Positions 1-12,040 of a stretch of DNA of 56,680 nucleotides are shown in pieces. Source of the DNA: Acidobacterium sp. (GTDB taxonomy: Bacteria; Acidobacteriota; Terriglobia; Terriglobales; Acidobacteriaceae); NCBI GenBank assembly GCA_003166955.1, contig PMUI01000079.1, positions 11,753 to 68,432 on the forward strand. The letters are read 5' to 3'. How positions within the stretch are numbered: the stretch's first letter is position 1; each line of letters starts with the position of its first letter. Below the pieces are notes generated by a model, which made no database searches, was not told the origin of the DNA, and saw only the letters and a program-made list of their open reading frames with translations. Position numbers and translations under genes: made by a program.

Positions 1-279
1 CGTTCCCTATTTGGTCTTGCTCCGTGTGGGGTTTACCGTGCCTCCGCCGTTGCCGCCGGAGCGGTGCGCTCTTACCGCACCTTTTCACCCTTACCCTGGG
101 TTTCCTGCGAGATTTCTCTCGCGAAAAAACCTGGGCGGTTTATTTTCTGTGGCACTAGCCGTCCCTGAGCTTTGAGGCTCAGAGCCCGGATGTTATCCGG
201 CACACTGCCCTGAGGAGTCCGGACTTTCCTCCGCCGCCTTACTTGCGCTCGGCTGCAGCGGCCGTCCAGTCTGCCTGCT
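1..279 (-). ncRNA. rnpB: RNase P RNA (class A), 3' end cut by the window
   Basis: Read on the minus strand this is the catalytic RNA of RNase P, which removes 5' leaders from precursor tRNAs. The universal 5' P4 strand GAGGAAAGTCCGGACTCC is the complement of 214-231. Further in are the conserved ACAGAAAATAAACCGCC and GGGTAAGGGTGAAAAGG blocks, and close to the window edge GGAGCAAGACCAAATAGGG, which belongs to the 3' half. The P1 closing strand and 3' end lie outside the window. The 5' end is set near 279 from a TAAAAT -10 element (complement of 286-291). Confidence 0.95.
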
Positions 280-526
280 GGTTTGATTTTATCGCGAATC
301 GAGCCAGGGCCTGAGGAGATTCCGGCGGGTGGATCGCCTGAATTACTGCACGGGCTGGAGCGCGACCTGGCATTCGATTTCCGAGTATCCCTGGCGAGAG
401 TCGCGGATGCCAGTTCGGATCGGGTACGCGATCGATGCTGGTAACGTCATAATGCTGCCGCAACAAATGGCGCTTCAGGATTCCACCAAAGAATCCAGCG
501 CCCCCAGTCACCAGTACATGGGGCAT
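239..526 (-). pseudogene. Truncated N-terminus of an NAD-dependent epimerase/dehydratase
   Basis: The first 35 or so residues are a clean start of an extended short-chain dehydrogenase: MPHVLVTGGAGFFGG carries the Rossmann TGGAGFFGG nucleotide-binding motif, followed by a typical helix and the SIDR end of the second strand. After about residue 45 the resemblance stops and the frame runs to a stop at 239, through the rnpB promoter and the RNA's first 40 bases. Family members are usually about 300 residues; this one is 95. An AAGGA sequence sits 13 bases before the ATG, so it may still be translated. I read it as the 5' end of a gene whose remainder was lost by deletion or recombination upstream of rnpB. 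Confidence 0.6.
286..291 (-). promoter_or_regulatory. Probable -10 element of rnpB
   Basis: The complement of 286-291 reads TAAAAT, seven bases before the first base that looks like RNase P RNA. No good -35 hexamer is seen at the usual spacing. The element lies inside the truncated epimerase fragment. Confidence 0.4.
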
Positions 527-755
527 CAGGAAGTATCATCCTTAACAAAATTGGACTTGCCTCTTGATGTAGCCCCGCCAGTCGGCCCGCCCCTCGGACC
601 TGTTCCCGGCTACCTGGGATTGGTCGCAGACATCGCGGCACAGGGAACACCTGCAGGGTCAGATGAAGGCAGGCCGCCCTGCGGATGCCTGTCGTAACAG
701 CGGGTCCGTGAGTCGGAGACGCTCAGGATTTGTATCGCGCTTTCTGCATTCGCGT

Positions 756-1235
756 TTACTTCTTGTTTGCTATGGAGCGGGAGTAGTCGCCGCTCTTGCC
801 GCCGGTTTTGCGCTCCAGCACCAGGTTGCGGATGACGATGCCTTTGTCGAGGGCCTTGCACATGTCGTAGATCGTGAGCGCGGCGACGGCCGCTGCGGTC
901 ATTGCTTCCATCTCCACGCCGGTGGCTGCGATGGTGGCTGCAGTCGCGCGAATCGCAATGCCGTCGGCGACGACTTCGGTGCGCACATCGACGAAGCTGA
1001 GCGGCAGAGGATGACACATGGGAATGAGTTCCGCTGTGCGCTTCGCTGCCTGAATGCCGGCGATGCGGGCTACTTCCAGCGGATTGCCTTTTGGGTTGTG
1101 CGGCAGCGCTGCGAGGGTTTCGGCATTCAGAGCGACAAACGCGGAGGCCTCGGCCTCGCGGCGCGTTGCGGGTTTCGCGCTCACGTCCACCATGCGCGCC
1201 TCGCCCGCATCGTCAAAATGGGAGAGCTTGCTCAT
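756..1235 (-). CDS. moaC: Cyclic pyranopterin monophosphate synthase MoaC
   Basis: MoaC acts with the radical-SAM enzyme MoaA to turn GTP into cyclic pyranopterin monophosphate, the first step of molybdenum cofactor synthesis in the cytoplasm. At 159 residues it has normal family length. Signature motifs are MCHPL (73-77), [10 protein letters not shown] (from 106) and KTGGKSG (143-149, substrate-binding lysines). It is the third gene of a minus-strand set behind lhr and a DUF5522 gene, 45 bases after the latter. No other moa or moe gene is in the window, so its partners must be encoded elsewhere. I see no convincing terminator before the epimerase remnant. Confidence 0.95.
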   Translation of the reverse strand: MSKLSHFDDAGEARMVDVSAKPATRREAEASAFVALNAETLAALPHNPKGNPLEVARIAGIQAAKRTAELIPMCHPLPLSFVDVRTEVVADGIAIRATAATIAATGVEMEAMTAAAVAALTIYDMCKALDKGIVIRNLVLERKTGGKSGDYSRSIANKK

Positions 1236-1280
1236 GCTTTGCCAGCATACCTCGATGATGAGATGCGCAGCAGTCCGCGA

Positions 1281-5976
<4,696 letters not shown>

Positions 5977-5982
5977 CCGCCT

Positions 5983-5988
5983 ATTTTA
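5983..5988 (-). promoter_or_regulatory. Probable -10 element giving a leaderless lhr transcript
   Basis: The complement of 5983-5988 is TAAAAT, followed by AGGCGG and then the lhr ATG. With usual -10 to start-site spacing, transcription would begin at or within a base of the ATG. The -35 region (CGAAGA) is poor. Confidence 0.4.
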
Positions 5989-6137
5989 GCGCGGTTTTCG
6001 TTTCTTCTTCGCCCCGGCACCGGGACGAGCACCTGCGGCAGCGGGATCGCATTGGCACCGCCCCGCGCTGCCCAGATTTGACCCGCGAACTGGCGGCGCG
6101 GTTCGGGCATAATGGCGGTCGACGAGCGAGATTCTTC

Positions 6138-6414
6138 GTGGAAGCTGCGGAAAAGCGCGGCACGATCTTCGCGCTGACGGCAGACGCGGCGCCGATTCGA
6201 GAAGTGCCGGTCATTGTGCTGGTTTCCGCCGGGGGGTGCCCGGAAAGAATCGCTGGCGCGCATTGCCCCGGACGCGAAACAATGGGTGGTCGAGGACAGC
6301 GGGCACTGGGTCCACCTCGATCGCCCCGATCGCGTGCTCGCCGCCATCCACCACTTGCTGGCGCAAACCCGGGCAAGGCAGGATGAACATACCAGCATGA
6401 GAGTCCGGAGTTGA
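6138..6414 (+). pseudogene. C-terminal remnant of an alpha/beta hydrolase, frameshifted
   Basis: Two overlapping frames together read like the end of an alpha/beta hydrolase. The first gives PVIVLVSAGG, typical of the strand before the catalytic Asp; the second gives ESLARIAPDA and then VVEDSGHWVHLDRPD, the classic catalytic-His segment with its C-terminal helix VLAAIHHLL. The frames switch at a run of six G (6231-6236). The N-terminal two thirds of the enzyme, including the nucleophile elbow, is missing, so it is a dead fragment whether or not the G run is a sequencing error. Its TGA (6412-6414) lies just before the acyl carrier protein start. Confidence 0.6.
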
Positions 6415-6416
6415 CG

Positions 6417-6680
6417 ATGAATCAGGTGGCCGAGGAGTGCATCGCGCTCATCGCGAAACAGAAAAGCATTACGCCAGAGCAGATCCACCTCGACAGCACT
6501 TTCGATGAACTGGCGCTCGACTCGCTGGACCGCGTGAGCCTGGCGTTCGATATCGAGGAGAAGTACGACATCGAGATTCCTGAAGAGAAGCTGGGGCAGA
6601 TCAAGACGGTCGACGACATGGTGACTGGGATTGAAGAAGCGGTGCGCCGGAAGAGCGCAACGCCCACTACCAACGCATGA
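6417..6680 (+). CDS. Acyl carrier protein
   Basis: An 87-residue acidic four-helix carrier protein. ELALDSLDRVSL contains the DSL motif whose serine receives the 4'-phosphopantetheine arm. An in-frame TTG two codons earlier (6411) is possible, but the ATG at 6417 gives a more usual start. The stop overlaps the start of the next gene by four bases (ATGA), so carrier and ketoacyl synthase are translationally coupled. It is not beside fabD or fabG, so it is probably a second, dedicated ACP rather than the main fatty-acid ACP. Confidence 0.92.
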   Translation: MNQVAEECIALIAKQKSITPEQIHLDSTFDELALDSLDRVSLAFDIEEKYDIEIPEEKLGQIKTVDDMVTGIEEAVRRKSATPTTNA

Positions 6681-7894
6681 CGCGTGTGGTGATCACCGGC
6701 GCTGGATGCATCACGCCCATCGGGCAGGACGTCGGCAATTTTGCGGAGAGTCTGTTTGCCGGGCGCAGCGGAATTCGCGAGATGGTGGATCGGCCACAGG
6801 ACCTGCACTTCACGCGTACCGCGACGGTGGAGGATTTTCAGCAGCAGGAGTGGCTGACCGCGAATCAGCGACAGATCGCAGAGCGCTCTTCGGCGTTTGC
6901 GATTGCCGCGGCGCGCCAGGCGGTGCAGCAGTCGGGCATCGTGGCCGCGTATCCGGGCGACTCCATCGCGGTAATCTTCGGCTGCTCCGTTGGCGGGCGC
7001 AGCACAGAAGATCAGGAGGCGGAGAAGTTCCACAAGCGCGGCGCCCGCATTCATCCGCTCACCGTGCCGCGGGTGATGGCCAGCTCTGGCACCAGCCTCG
7101 TGAGCATGGAACACGGCATCACGGGGCCGGCATTCACCATCACGACGGCATGCGCATCGGGAACGCACGCGATTGGGTTGGCGTTCCAGATGGTGCGCAC
7201 CGGCGCGGTGAAGGCTGCGCTGACGGGCGCGCACGAAGCGCCGCTGACTCACGTCTTCCTGAAGGCGTGGGATGGGCTCCACGTTGTTTCGCCTACGAGT
7301 TGCCGGCCTTTCGCCGCGGATCGCGATGGGATGACGCTGGCGGAGGGCGCGGCGGTATTTGCTATCGAGACGCTCGAATCGGCGGAGGCGCGGGGCGCGG
7401 AGATTCTGGCGGAGATTGTCGGATTCGGGATGTCGTCGGACGCGCACCACATCACGCAGCCTGCTCCCGCGGGACCTGCCGCGGCGATGCAGCGTGCGCT
7501 CGATGATGCGCATATTGCGCCGGACGAGGTCGGCTACATTAACGCGCACGGGACCGGCACTGAGGCCAATGACCGCGTGGAGGCGGAGGCCATTCATCGT
7601 ATTTTTGGCGAACGCGCGCGGACTCTGCCGATTAGCTCGACGAAGGGATTGCATGGGCATGCGATTGGCGCTTCGGGGGCGATGGAATTGCTGGCGACGG
7701 TGCTGGCGATCCGGGGGAATTTCCTTCCGGCGAATGCTGGATTGGGTGAAGCAGACTCGGTGGTCGATCCGGCGCTCGATTTAGATCATGTTCTGTTACA
7801 AAATGAGCCGGGGAGCCCGAAGGTGGCGCTTTCGAGCTCGTTTGCGTTTGGGGGATTGAACGCCGTGCTGGCGGTACGGCGGTTTGACGGCTGA
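6677..7894 (+). CDS. Beta-ketoacyl-ACP synthase II (FabF-like)
   Basis: A 405-residue condensing enzyme that elongates an acyl chain by decarboxylating malonyl-ACP. The catalytic set is complete: nucleophile Cys159 in TTACASGTHAIG, His291 in NAHGTGTEAND, Lys323 and His328 in TKGLHGHAIGASGAME. The fold starts at MTRVVITGAGCITPIG with no extra domain. It overlaps the acyl carrier protein gene by 4 bp. The two-gene unit resembles carrier/KAS pairs that make special acyl chains (as with NodF/NodE), but no other pathway gene is near, so its product cannot be named. It may alternatively be an auxiliary FabF. Confidence 0.93.
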   Translation: MTRVVITGAGCITPIGQDVGNFAESLFAGRSGIREMVDRPQDLHFTRTATVEDFQQQEWLTANQRQIAERSSAFAIAAARQAVQQSGIVAAYPGDSIAVIFGCSVGGRSTEDQEAEKFHKRGARIHPLTVPRVMASSGTSLVSMEHGITGPAFTITTACASGTHAIGLAFQMVRTGAVKAALTGAHEAPLTHVFLKAWDGLHVVSPTSCRPFAADRDGMTLAEGAAVFAIETLESAEARGAEILAEIVGFGMSSDAHHITQPAPAGPAAAMQRALDDAHIAPDEVGYINAHGTGTEANDRVEAEAIHRIFGERARTLPISSTKGLHGHAIGASGAMELLATVLAIRGNFLPANAGLGEADSVVDPALDLDHVLLQNEPGSPKVALSSSFAFGGLNAVLAVRRFDG

Positions 7895-7954
7895 CGCAGT
7901 CTGCGGAAAGACCTCGCGTATACTGAGCGCCATTCATTTTCAACAGGAGAACTT

Positions 7955-9286
7955 GTGCGATCTTTCGTGCTTGCCGGTTTTGTGTTCTTGATGGGCGCGG
8001 CCACGGCTGCGGCCCAGGATGTTCCCACCTTCGTGAAACCCGAGACGCCGGCGCTGGTCGATACCTATAAGGACATCCATGCGCATCCGGAGCTTTCGCA
8101 TTTCGAGGAGCGCACGTCGGGCATTCTGGCTGCGGCGCTGCGCGAGGCGGGTTACACAGTGACTGAGCGCGTGGGACGGTATCCGGATGGATCGCAGGCG
8201 TTCGGGGTGGTGGGCATTCTAAAGAATGGTGCGGGACCGACGCTGATGATTCGCGCCGACATGGATGCTCTGCCGATCGTGGAGGAGACCGGCGTGCCAT
8301 ACGCGAGTCATGTGACCACGAAAAACAAGGATGGGGTGACGGTGGGCGTGATGCACGCGTGCGGACACGACGTTCACACGACCGTGCTCATCGGCACAGC
8401 CCGCGGGATGGCGGCCATGAAGTCGCGATGGCACGGAACGCTGATGCTGGTGGGGCAGCCGTCGGAGGAGACGATCGACGGCGCGAAGGCGATGCTGGCG
8501 GATCATTTGTACGAGCGCTTTGGGCGGCCGGATCGCATCATCGGACTGCACGACACGAACGGGCTGGCTGCGGGAACCGTTGGCGTTCGCAGCGGGTCTT
8601 CGGCCAGCAGCTCGACTTCGGTTGACGTCGTGATTCGCGGCATCGGCGGTCACGGCGCGTATCCGAACACCGGGCGCGACCCGATCACGCTGGCCGCGCT
8701 CTACATCACGCAGATCCAGACCATCGTGAGCCGCGAAGAAGACCCGCAGGATCCCACGGTCGTTACGGTCGGTCACATCGAAGGCGGCACGAAGCGCAAC
8801 ATCATTCCTAATGAGGTGAAGCTGGAGCTGACGACGCGATCTTTTACCGACAAGAGTCGCGACACGGTGATCAACGGACTGAAGCAGATGGCCGCGGGCA
8901 TCACAGCGTCGGCGGGACTGCCACCGGAGAAGGCTGCGACCGTGACGGTGCTCGAGGACGAGTCGACGCCGGTGCTTTATAACGATCCCCCGCAAACGGA
9001 AAAAGTGAAGGGGACGCTGGTGAAGACGCTGGGCGCGGATAACGTCATTGATATTCCGAGGGGTATGGCCAGCGAGGATGTGGGCGTGTTCGCGCTGCCG
9101 AGTCATGAGATTCCGCTGACGTACTTCATCCTGGGCGCGATGGATCCAGTGAAGCTTGTGGCGGCGAAGGCGGCGGGCAAGGAACTGCCTGGCCCGCACA
9201 CGAGCCGCTTTGAGCCGCTGCCGGAGCCGACGCTGCGCACGGGAGTGACGGCGATGACCAGCGTGGCGATTTCGCTGCTGCAGTAG
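7955..9286 (+). CDS. Secreted M20-family amidohydrolase/peptidase
   Basis: A 443-residue zinc-dependent amidohydrolase of the M20D/IAA-amino-acid hydrolase type. It starts at GTG 7955 behind an AGGAGA box, with a signal peptide ending about AAAAQD (residue 22), so it acts outside the cytoplasm. Metal-binding and catalytic motifs are IHAHPELSHFEE (41-52), DMDALP (102-107) and HACGHDVHT (134-142). A dimerisation (lid) domain follows from about residue 210. The substrate is probably an N-acyl amino acid or peptide; nothing nearby specifies it. A TATACT hexamer at 7919 could be its -10. Its last codons (FEPLPEPTLRTG) are partly repeated at 10421-10446. Confidence 0.9.
   Translation: MRSFVLAGFVFLMGAATAAAQDVPTFVKPETPALVDTYKDIHAHPELSHFEERTSGILAAALREAGYTVTERVGRYPDGSQAFGVVGILKNGAGPTLMIRADMDALPIVEETGVPYASHVTTKNKDGVTVGVMHACGHDVHTTVLIGTARGMAAMKSRWHGTLMLVGQPSEETIDGAKAMLADHLYERFGRPDRIIGLHDTNGLAAGTVGVRSGSSASSSTSVDVVIRGIGGHGAYPNTGRDPITLAALYITQIQTIVSREEDPQDPTVVTVGHIEGGTKRNIIPNEVKLELTTRSFTDKSRDTVINGLKQMAAGITASAGLPPEKAATVTVLEDESTPVLYNDPPQTEKVKGTLVKTLGADNVIDIPRGMASEDVGVFALPSHEIPLTYFILGAMDPVKLVAAKAAGKELPGPHTSRFEPLPEPTLRTGVTAMTSVAISLLQ
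9209..9243. repeat. 3'-end repeat of the M20 gene, copy 1
   Basis: This segment encodes FEPLPEPTLR near the end of the M20 amidohydrolase. A second copy at 10421-10446 keeps TTTGAG, CTGCCGGAGCC and ACGCTGCG, with one codon missing and one substitution. The collagen-like lipoprotein gene lies between the copies. Confidence 0.6.
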
Positions 9287-9412
9287 GTCTGAAGCGCCGT
9301 GGCGGTGACTTCGGTGCCAGGAGATTCTGCACGCGGTCGAAAATTCTCACGCGATGAGACTCGGCGGGGAACAATTCCGTCTTCGTGAGTGATCGCAAAG
9401 GGTCCTGCCGTT

Positions 9413-10408
9413 ATGTCGCACTTTGGGAAGTTCGTCTCCTGCCTCGGCCTCGCCTCCACACTGATTCTGAGCGGATGCAGCAGCATTCAGGTTCACCTCG
9501 GGATGAAGGTCCGTCTCGCCAAACTCCCTGTCACCTCGATGGAAGCCACGCTCCCTAAAGACCCGGCCATCGCGCCTGGGGAGAAGACCCCGCTGGTGGT
9601 GACCTTCGCCCAACCCGACGGCAAGGTCCTGGTCACCGAGGGCCAGGGCAAGGGCAAAGTTCTGTGGAGCGACCTCGCCATCACCGCGACCGTCGTCGCC
9701 ATCAACAAGAAGGGCGTTGTCTCGCTGGCTCATGATCCGCGTGTGAGCGACGGCAAGACCGGCCACCTTGCCATTACTGTGCCCAGTCATCCCGATCTCC
9801 ATGCCGAGATCGATATTCCGCTCCGCTACGATTACAAATTCGCAGTGAATTTTTCCGGCAGCGCCGGATCGAGCGGCATGAACGGCAGCGATGGCACCAG
9901 CGGCATCTCCGGCAGTCCCGGCTCGATCGACCCGAACAACCCTTCGCCCGGCGGAAACGGCGGCGACGGCGGGGATGGCTCGAACGGAGAAGACGGGGGC
10001 GCCGGGGGCGATGCACCGCCGGTGCAGGTGCAGGCGACCCTCCGTGCCGGAGCCCATCCGTTGCTCCAGATCGGAGTCACCGCGCCTGGCCGCAAGGAGC
10101 ACTTCTACCTTGTCGATCCGCAGGGCGGCTCTCTCACCGTGACGGCGAACGGCGGTTCCGGCGGATCCGGCGGCAAAGGTGGGCGCGGAGGCAGTGGCGG
10201 CTCTGGCGGGTCGGGTACGCCCGACGGATCGAGCGGGCGAAGCGGCTCGGACGGCAGAGACGGCTTCGATGGGCCGAACGGGCGCGCTGGAAGCATCACT
10301 GTGCTTTACGACCCGCAGGTCAAGCCGTTTCTGGCGACCATCGTCCTTTCCAATCAGGGAGGTCCCAAGCCGGTGTTCCAGGAGCAGCCCATCGCCCCGC
10401 TTTGGTGA
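9413..10408 (+). CDS. Lipoprotein with collagen-like Gly-X-Y tracts
   Basis: A 331-residue predicted lipoprotein. The signal peptide MSHFGKFVSCLGLASTLILS ends in the lipobox LSGC (Cys22 lipidated). A GTG eight codons upstream is possible, but this ATG gives the canonical signal. Residues 30-150 look like a compact beta-rich domain. Two Gly-rich tracts follow: about 151-205, with repeated GSSGMNGSDG-like triplets and GGNGGDGGDG, and about 250-300, with GGSGGSGGKGGRGG and GSDGRDGFDG, separated by a small beta domain. Such GXY tracts occur in bacterial collagen-like surface proteins; whether they form a triple helix cannot be told. Codon use is C-richer than in its neighbours. The gene sits between two copies of the M20 gene 3' end. 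Function unknown. Confidence 0.8.
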   Translation: MSHFGKFVSCLGLASTLILSGCSSIQVHLGMKVRLAKLPVTSMEATLPKDPAIAPGEKTPLVVTFAQPDGKVLVTEGQGKGKVLWSDLAITATVVAINKKGVVSLAHDPRVSDGKTGHLAITVPSHPDLHAEIDIPLRYDYKFAVNFSGSAGSSGMNGSDGTSGISGSPGSIDPNNPSPGGNGGDGGDGSNGEDGGAGGDAPPVQVQATLRAGAHPLLQIGVTAPGRKEHFYLVDPQGGSLTVTANGGSGGSGGKGGRGGSGGSGGSGTPDGSSGRSGSDGRDGFDGPNGRAGSITVLYDPQVKPFLATIVLSNQGGPKPVFQEQPIAPLW

Positions 10409-10420
10409 GGTGGGGTTTGT

Positions 10421-10452
10421 TTTGAGCTGCCGGAGCCAACGCTGCGTGGAGG
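10421..10452. repeat. 3'-end repeat of the M20 gene, copy 2
   Basis: A degenerate copy of the M20 amidohydrolase 3' end, reading FELPEPTLR in one frame, located just after the lipoprotein stop. It has no upstream coding context and is therefore a remnant. See copy 1 at 9209-9243. Confidence 0.55.
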
Positions 10453-10464
10453 GGAAGATTCTCG

Positions 10465-10493
10465 TTGCACACTGTGTGGTGCACCCGTATACT
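10465..10493 (+). promoter_or_regulatory. Promoter of the 141-residue membrane protein gene
   Basis: TTGCAC (10465-10470), a 17-base spacer and TATACT (10488-10493) form a good sigma-70-type promoter. The start site would be near 10500, giving a leader of about 25 bases with the AAAGGAGG ribosome site at 10512-10519. The spacer contains GCACACTGTGTGGTGC, a partial inverted repeat that could be an operator. Confidence 0.6.
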
Positions 10494-10523
10494 GCCGCAT
10501 CCCCCAAAAACAAAGGAGGCGGT

Positions 10524-10949
10524 ATGGGCAAGATTAATGTCGGCCGTTGGATTTTGGGTGGTTTGGTTGCGGGCGTGGTTGGGGACATCGTCGAAGCCAT
10601 TTGTCAGGGCGTGTGGCTGGGACCGAGCTGGAACGCTGCGATGCAGGCGCTGGGCAAACCAGCGCTGACAACCAGGATGATCGTTGAGTTCAACCTGGTG
10701 GGGCTGGTGATAGGCCTGGCTGCGGTGTGGATCTATGCGGGGATTCGGCCTCGGTTCGGCGCGGGTCCGAAGACGGCCATCTACGCCGGTCTGGTAACGT
10801 GGCTGCTGGCCTCGCTGCTGGCGAACACGTTCTTCATGGTGATTCCGTATATGTATCCGCATCACCTTGCGCTGTATGCGACGATTGCCGATTTCATCGC
10901 GTGGATTCTGGGCACAGTGGCGGGGGCCGCGCTTTACAAGGAGGCGTAG
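10524..10949 (+). CDS. Small polytopic membrane protein, unknown function
   Basis: A 141-residue hydrophobic protein starting at the ATG behind a near-perfect AAAGGAGG Shine-Dalgarno. Four membrane segments are visible: about 8-28 (WILGGLVAGVVGDIVEAI), 53-72, 83-107 and 117-137. The first segment with its small-residue pattern resembles short uncharacterised membrane proteins found in many Acidobacteria and Proteobacteria, but I cannot name the family. It has its own promoter upstream and a hairpin terminator downstream, so it is a single-gene transcription unit. Confidence 0.75.
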   Translation: MGKINVGRWILGGLVAGVVGDIVEAICQGVWLGPSWNAAMQALGKPALTTRMIVEFNLVGLVIGLAAVWIYAGIRPRFGAGPKTAIYAGLVTWLLASLLANTFFMVIPYMYPHHLALYATIADFIAWILGTVAGAALYKEA

Positions 10950-10985
10950 CCGGGGGGCGTTGCAGTTCAGGTTCGGAAGAATGTA

Positions 10986-11032
10986 ACCGTGCAGGTTCCA
11001 AATATGAGGAGCCTGCACGGTTTCCTGTTCTT
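10986..11032 (+). terminator. Rho-independent terminator
   Basis: Perfect 10-bp stem ACCGTGCAGG (10986-10995) with CCTGCACGGT (11012-11021), a 16-base loop, then a T-rich tail TTTCCTGTTCTT. It ends the transcript of the small membrane protein gene. Confidence 0.75.
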
Positions 11033-11047
11033 ACGGCCGGATTGGGT

Positions 11048-11320
11048 TCAGAGATTCGCTTTCCTGCCCGTAAACAGGCGAACGATCAGCGTCAGGATAA
11101 CCGCGCCGATGACAGCGATGACGATGCTCATGATGAGCCCGTGCTGACCTACTCCCCCGAGGCCGAGGTGGCTGGAGATAAAGCCGCCGATCAGCGCGCC
11201 GACCAGCCCCACGAGCATATCCATCAGAAAACCGAACCCGGAACCCTTCATGATTTTTCCGGTCAGCCATCCTGCGATCACACCAATAATGATCCAGGCA
11301 ATAATCCCGTGTCCCATCAT
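11048..11320 (-). CDS. GlsB/YeaQ/YmgE family small membrane protein
   Basis: A 90-residue protein with three membrane segments, of the family named transglycosylase-associated protein or GlsB/YeaQ/YmgE. MMGHGIIAWIIIGVIAGWL starts it, followed by GKIMKG, a Gly-rich second segment (MLVGLVGALIGGFI) and a third (IMSIVIAVIGAVILTLIVRL). The family is often stress-induced and its biochemical role is not established; despite the name, no transglycosylase motif is present. It stands alone, converging with the previous gene across the 10986 terminator. Confidence 0.88.
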   Translation of the reverse strand: MMGHGIIAWIIIGVIAGWLTGKIMKGSGFGFLMDMLVGLVGALIGGFISSHLGLGGVGQHGLIMSIVIAVIGAVILTLIVRLFTGRKANL

Positions 11321-11453
11321 GTATCGATCTCCTCTTCATTCGTTTTAGGGGGAATGACCCTGATAGTCCTTTCGAGGGGAAAGATCAAGCACGGAATTCT
11401 CATCGGGTTTGCAGTGGGGCCGCGGCGGCGCGGATTTTTGAGATACTCGTGCG

Positions 11454-12008
11454 ATGTTCAGGAATTTCTTTGCTGTCGCTCTGTTTCTCGCAGTGCCGGC
11501 TCTGCATGCTGCGCCGCCGGAGGAGCCGGCATCATGGCAGGCGAAGGTGGCGCAGGAACTGCCACTGCTGGGGCATCGCAACTGGATTCTGATTGTCGAC
11601 TCGGCTTATCCGCTGCAGGTTGCGCCGGGGGTCGAGACGGTGGATACGCGCGCACCCCTGACGGCCGTCCTGCCCTACGTGCTGGGAGAGATCGAGAACT
11701 CCGAGCATGTGCGGCCGGACATTTATATGGATGCGGAGCTGCCGTTTGTTACGGATCAGGATGCTCCGGGGACCTCGCAGTTTCGCGCGAATATCGCCGA
11801 TGTTCTGCACGGATACCCGATTCAGACGATGCCTCACGACAAACTGATCGGGACCGTGAACGATGCGGGGAAGACGTTCCAGATCCTGGTGCTGAAGACG
11901 AATATGACAATTCCGTATTCGTCGGTTTTCATCCAGCTGAAAGCCAAATACTGGGGTGACGACGCGGAAGCAAGGCTGCGGGCGAAGATGGGCTCTGCAC
12001 AGAAATAG
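11454..12008 (+). CDS. Secreted RbsD/FucU-like protein
   Basis: A 184-residue protein with a signal peptide (MFRNFFAVALFLAVPALHAA). The mature part begins with a segment like the sugar mutarotase fold of RbsD (ribose pyranase) and FucU: LLGHRNWILIVDSAYPL, comparable to the ELAALGHGD...IVDAGFPIP start of that family, then VETVDTRAPL. RbsD and FucU are normally cytoplasmic, so the export signal is unusual. Residues about 130-175 could be the C-terminal half of the same fold. No sugar transport gene is near. The assignment is by motif only; an alternative is an unrelated exported protein of unknown fold. Confidence 0.6.
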   Translation: MFRNFFAVALFLAVPALHAAPPEEPASWQAKVAQELPLLGHRNWILIVDSAYPLQVAPGVETVDTRAPLTAVLPYVLGEIENSEHVRPDIYMDAELPFVTDQDAPGTSQFRANIADVLHGYPIQTMPHDKLIGTVNDAGKTFQILVLKTNMTIPYSSVFIQLKAKYWGDDAEARLRAKMGSAQK

Positions 12009-12040
12009 ATCGGCTGTGTAGAGCGAAAGCGGATGCGCCG

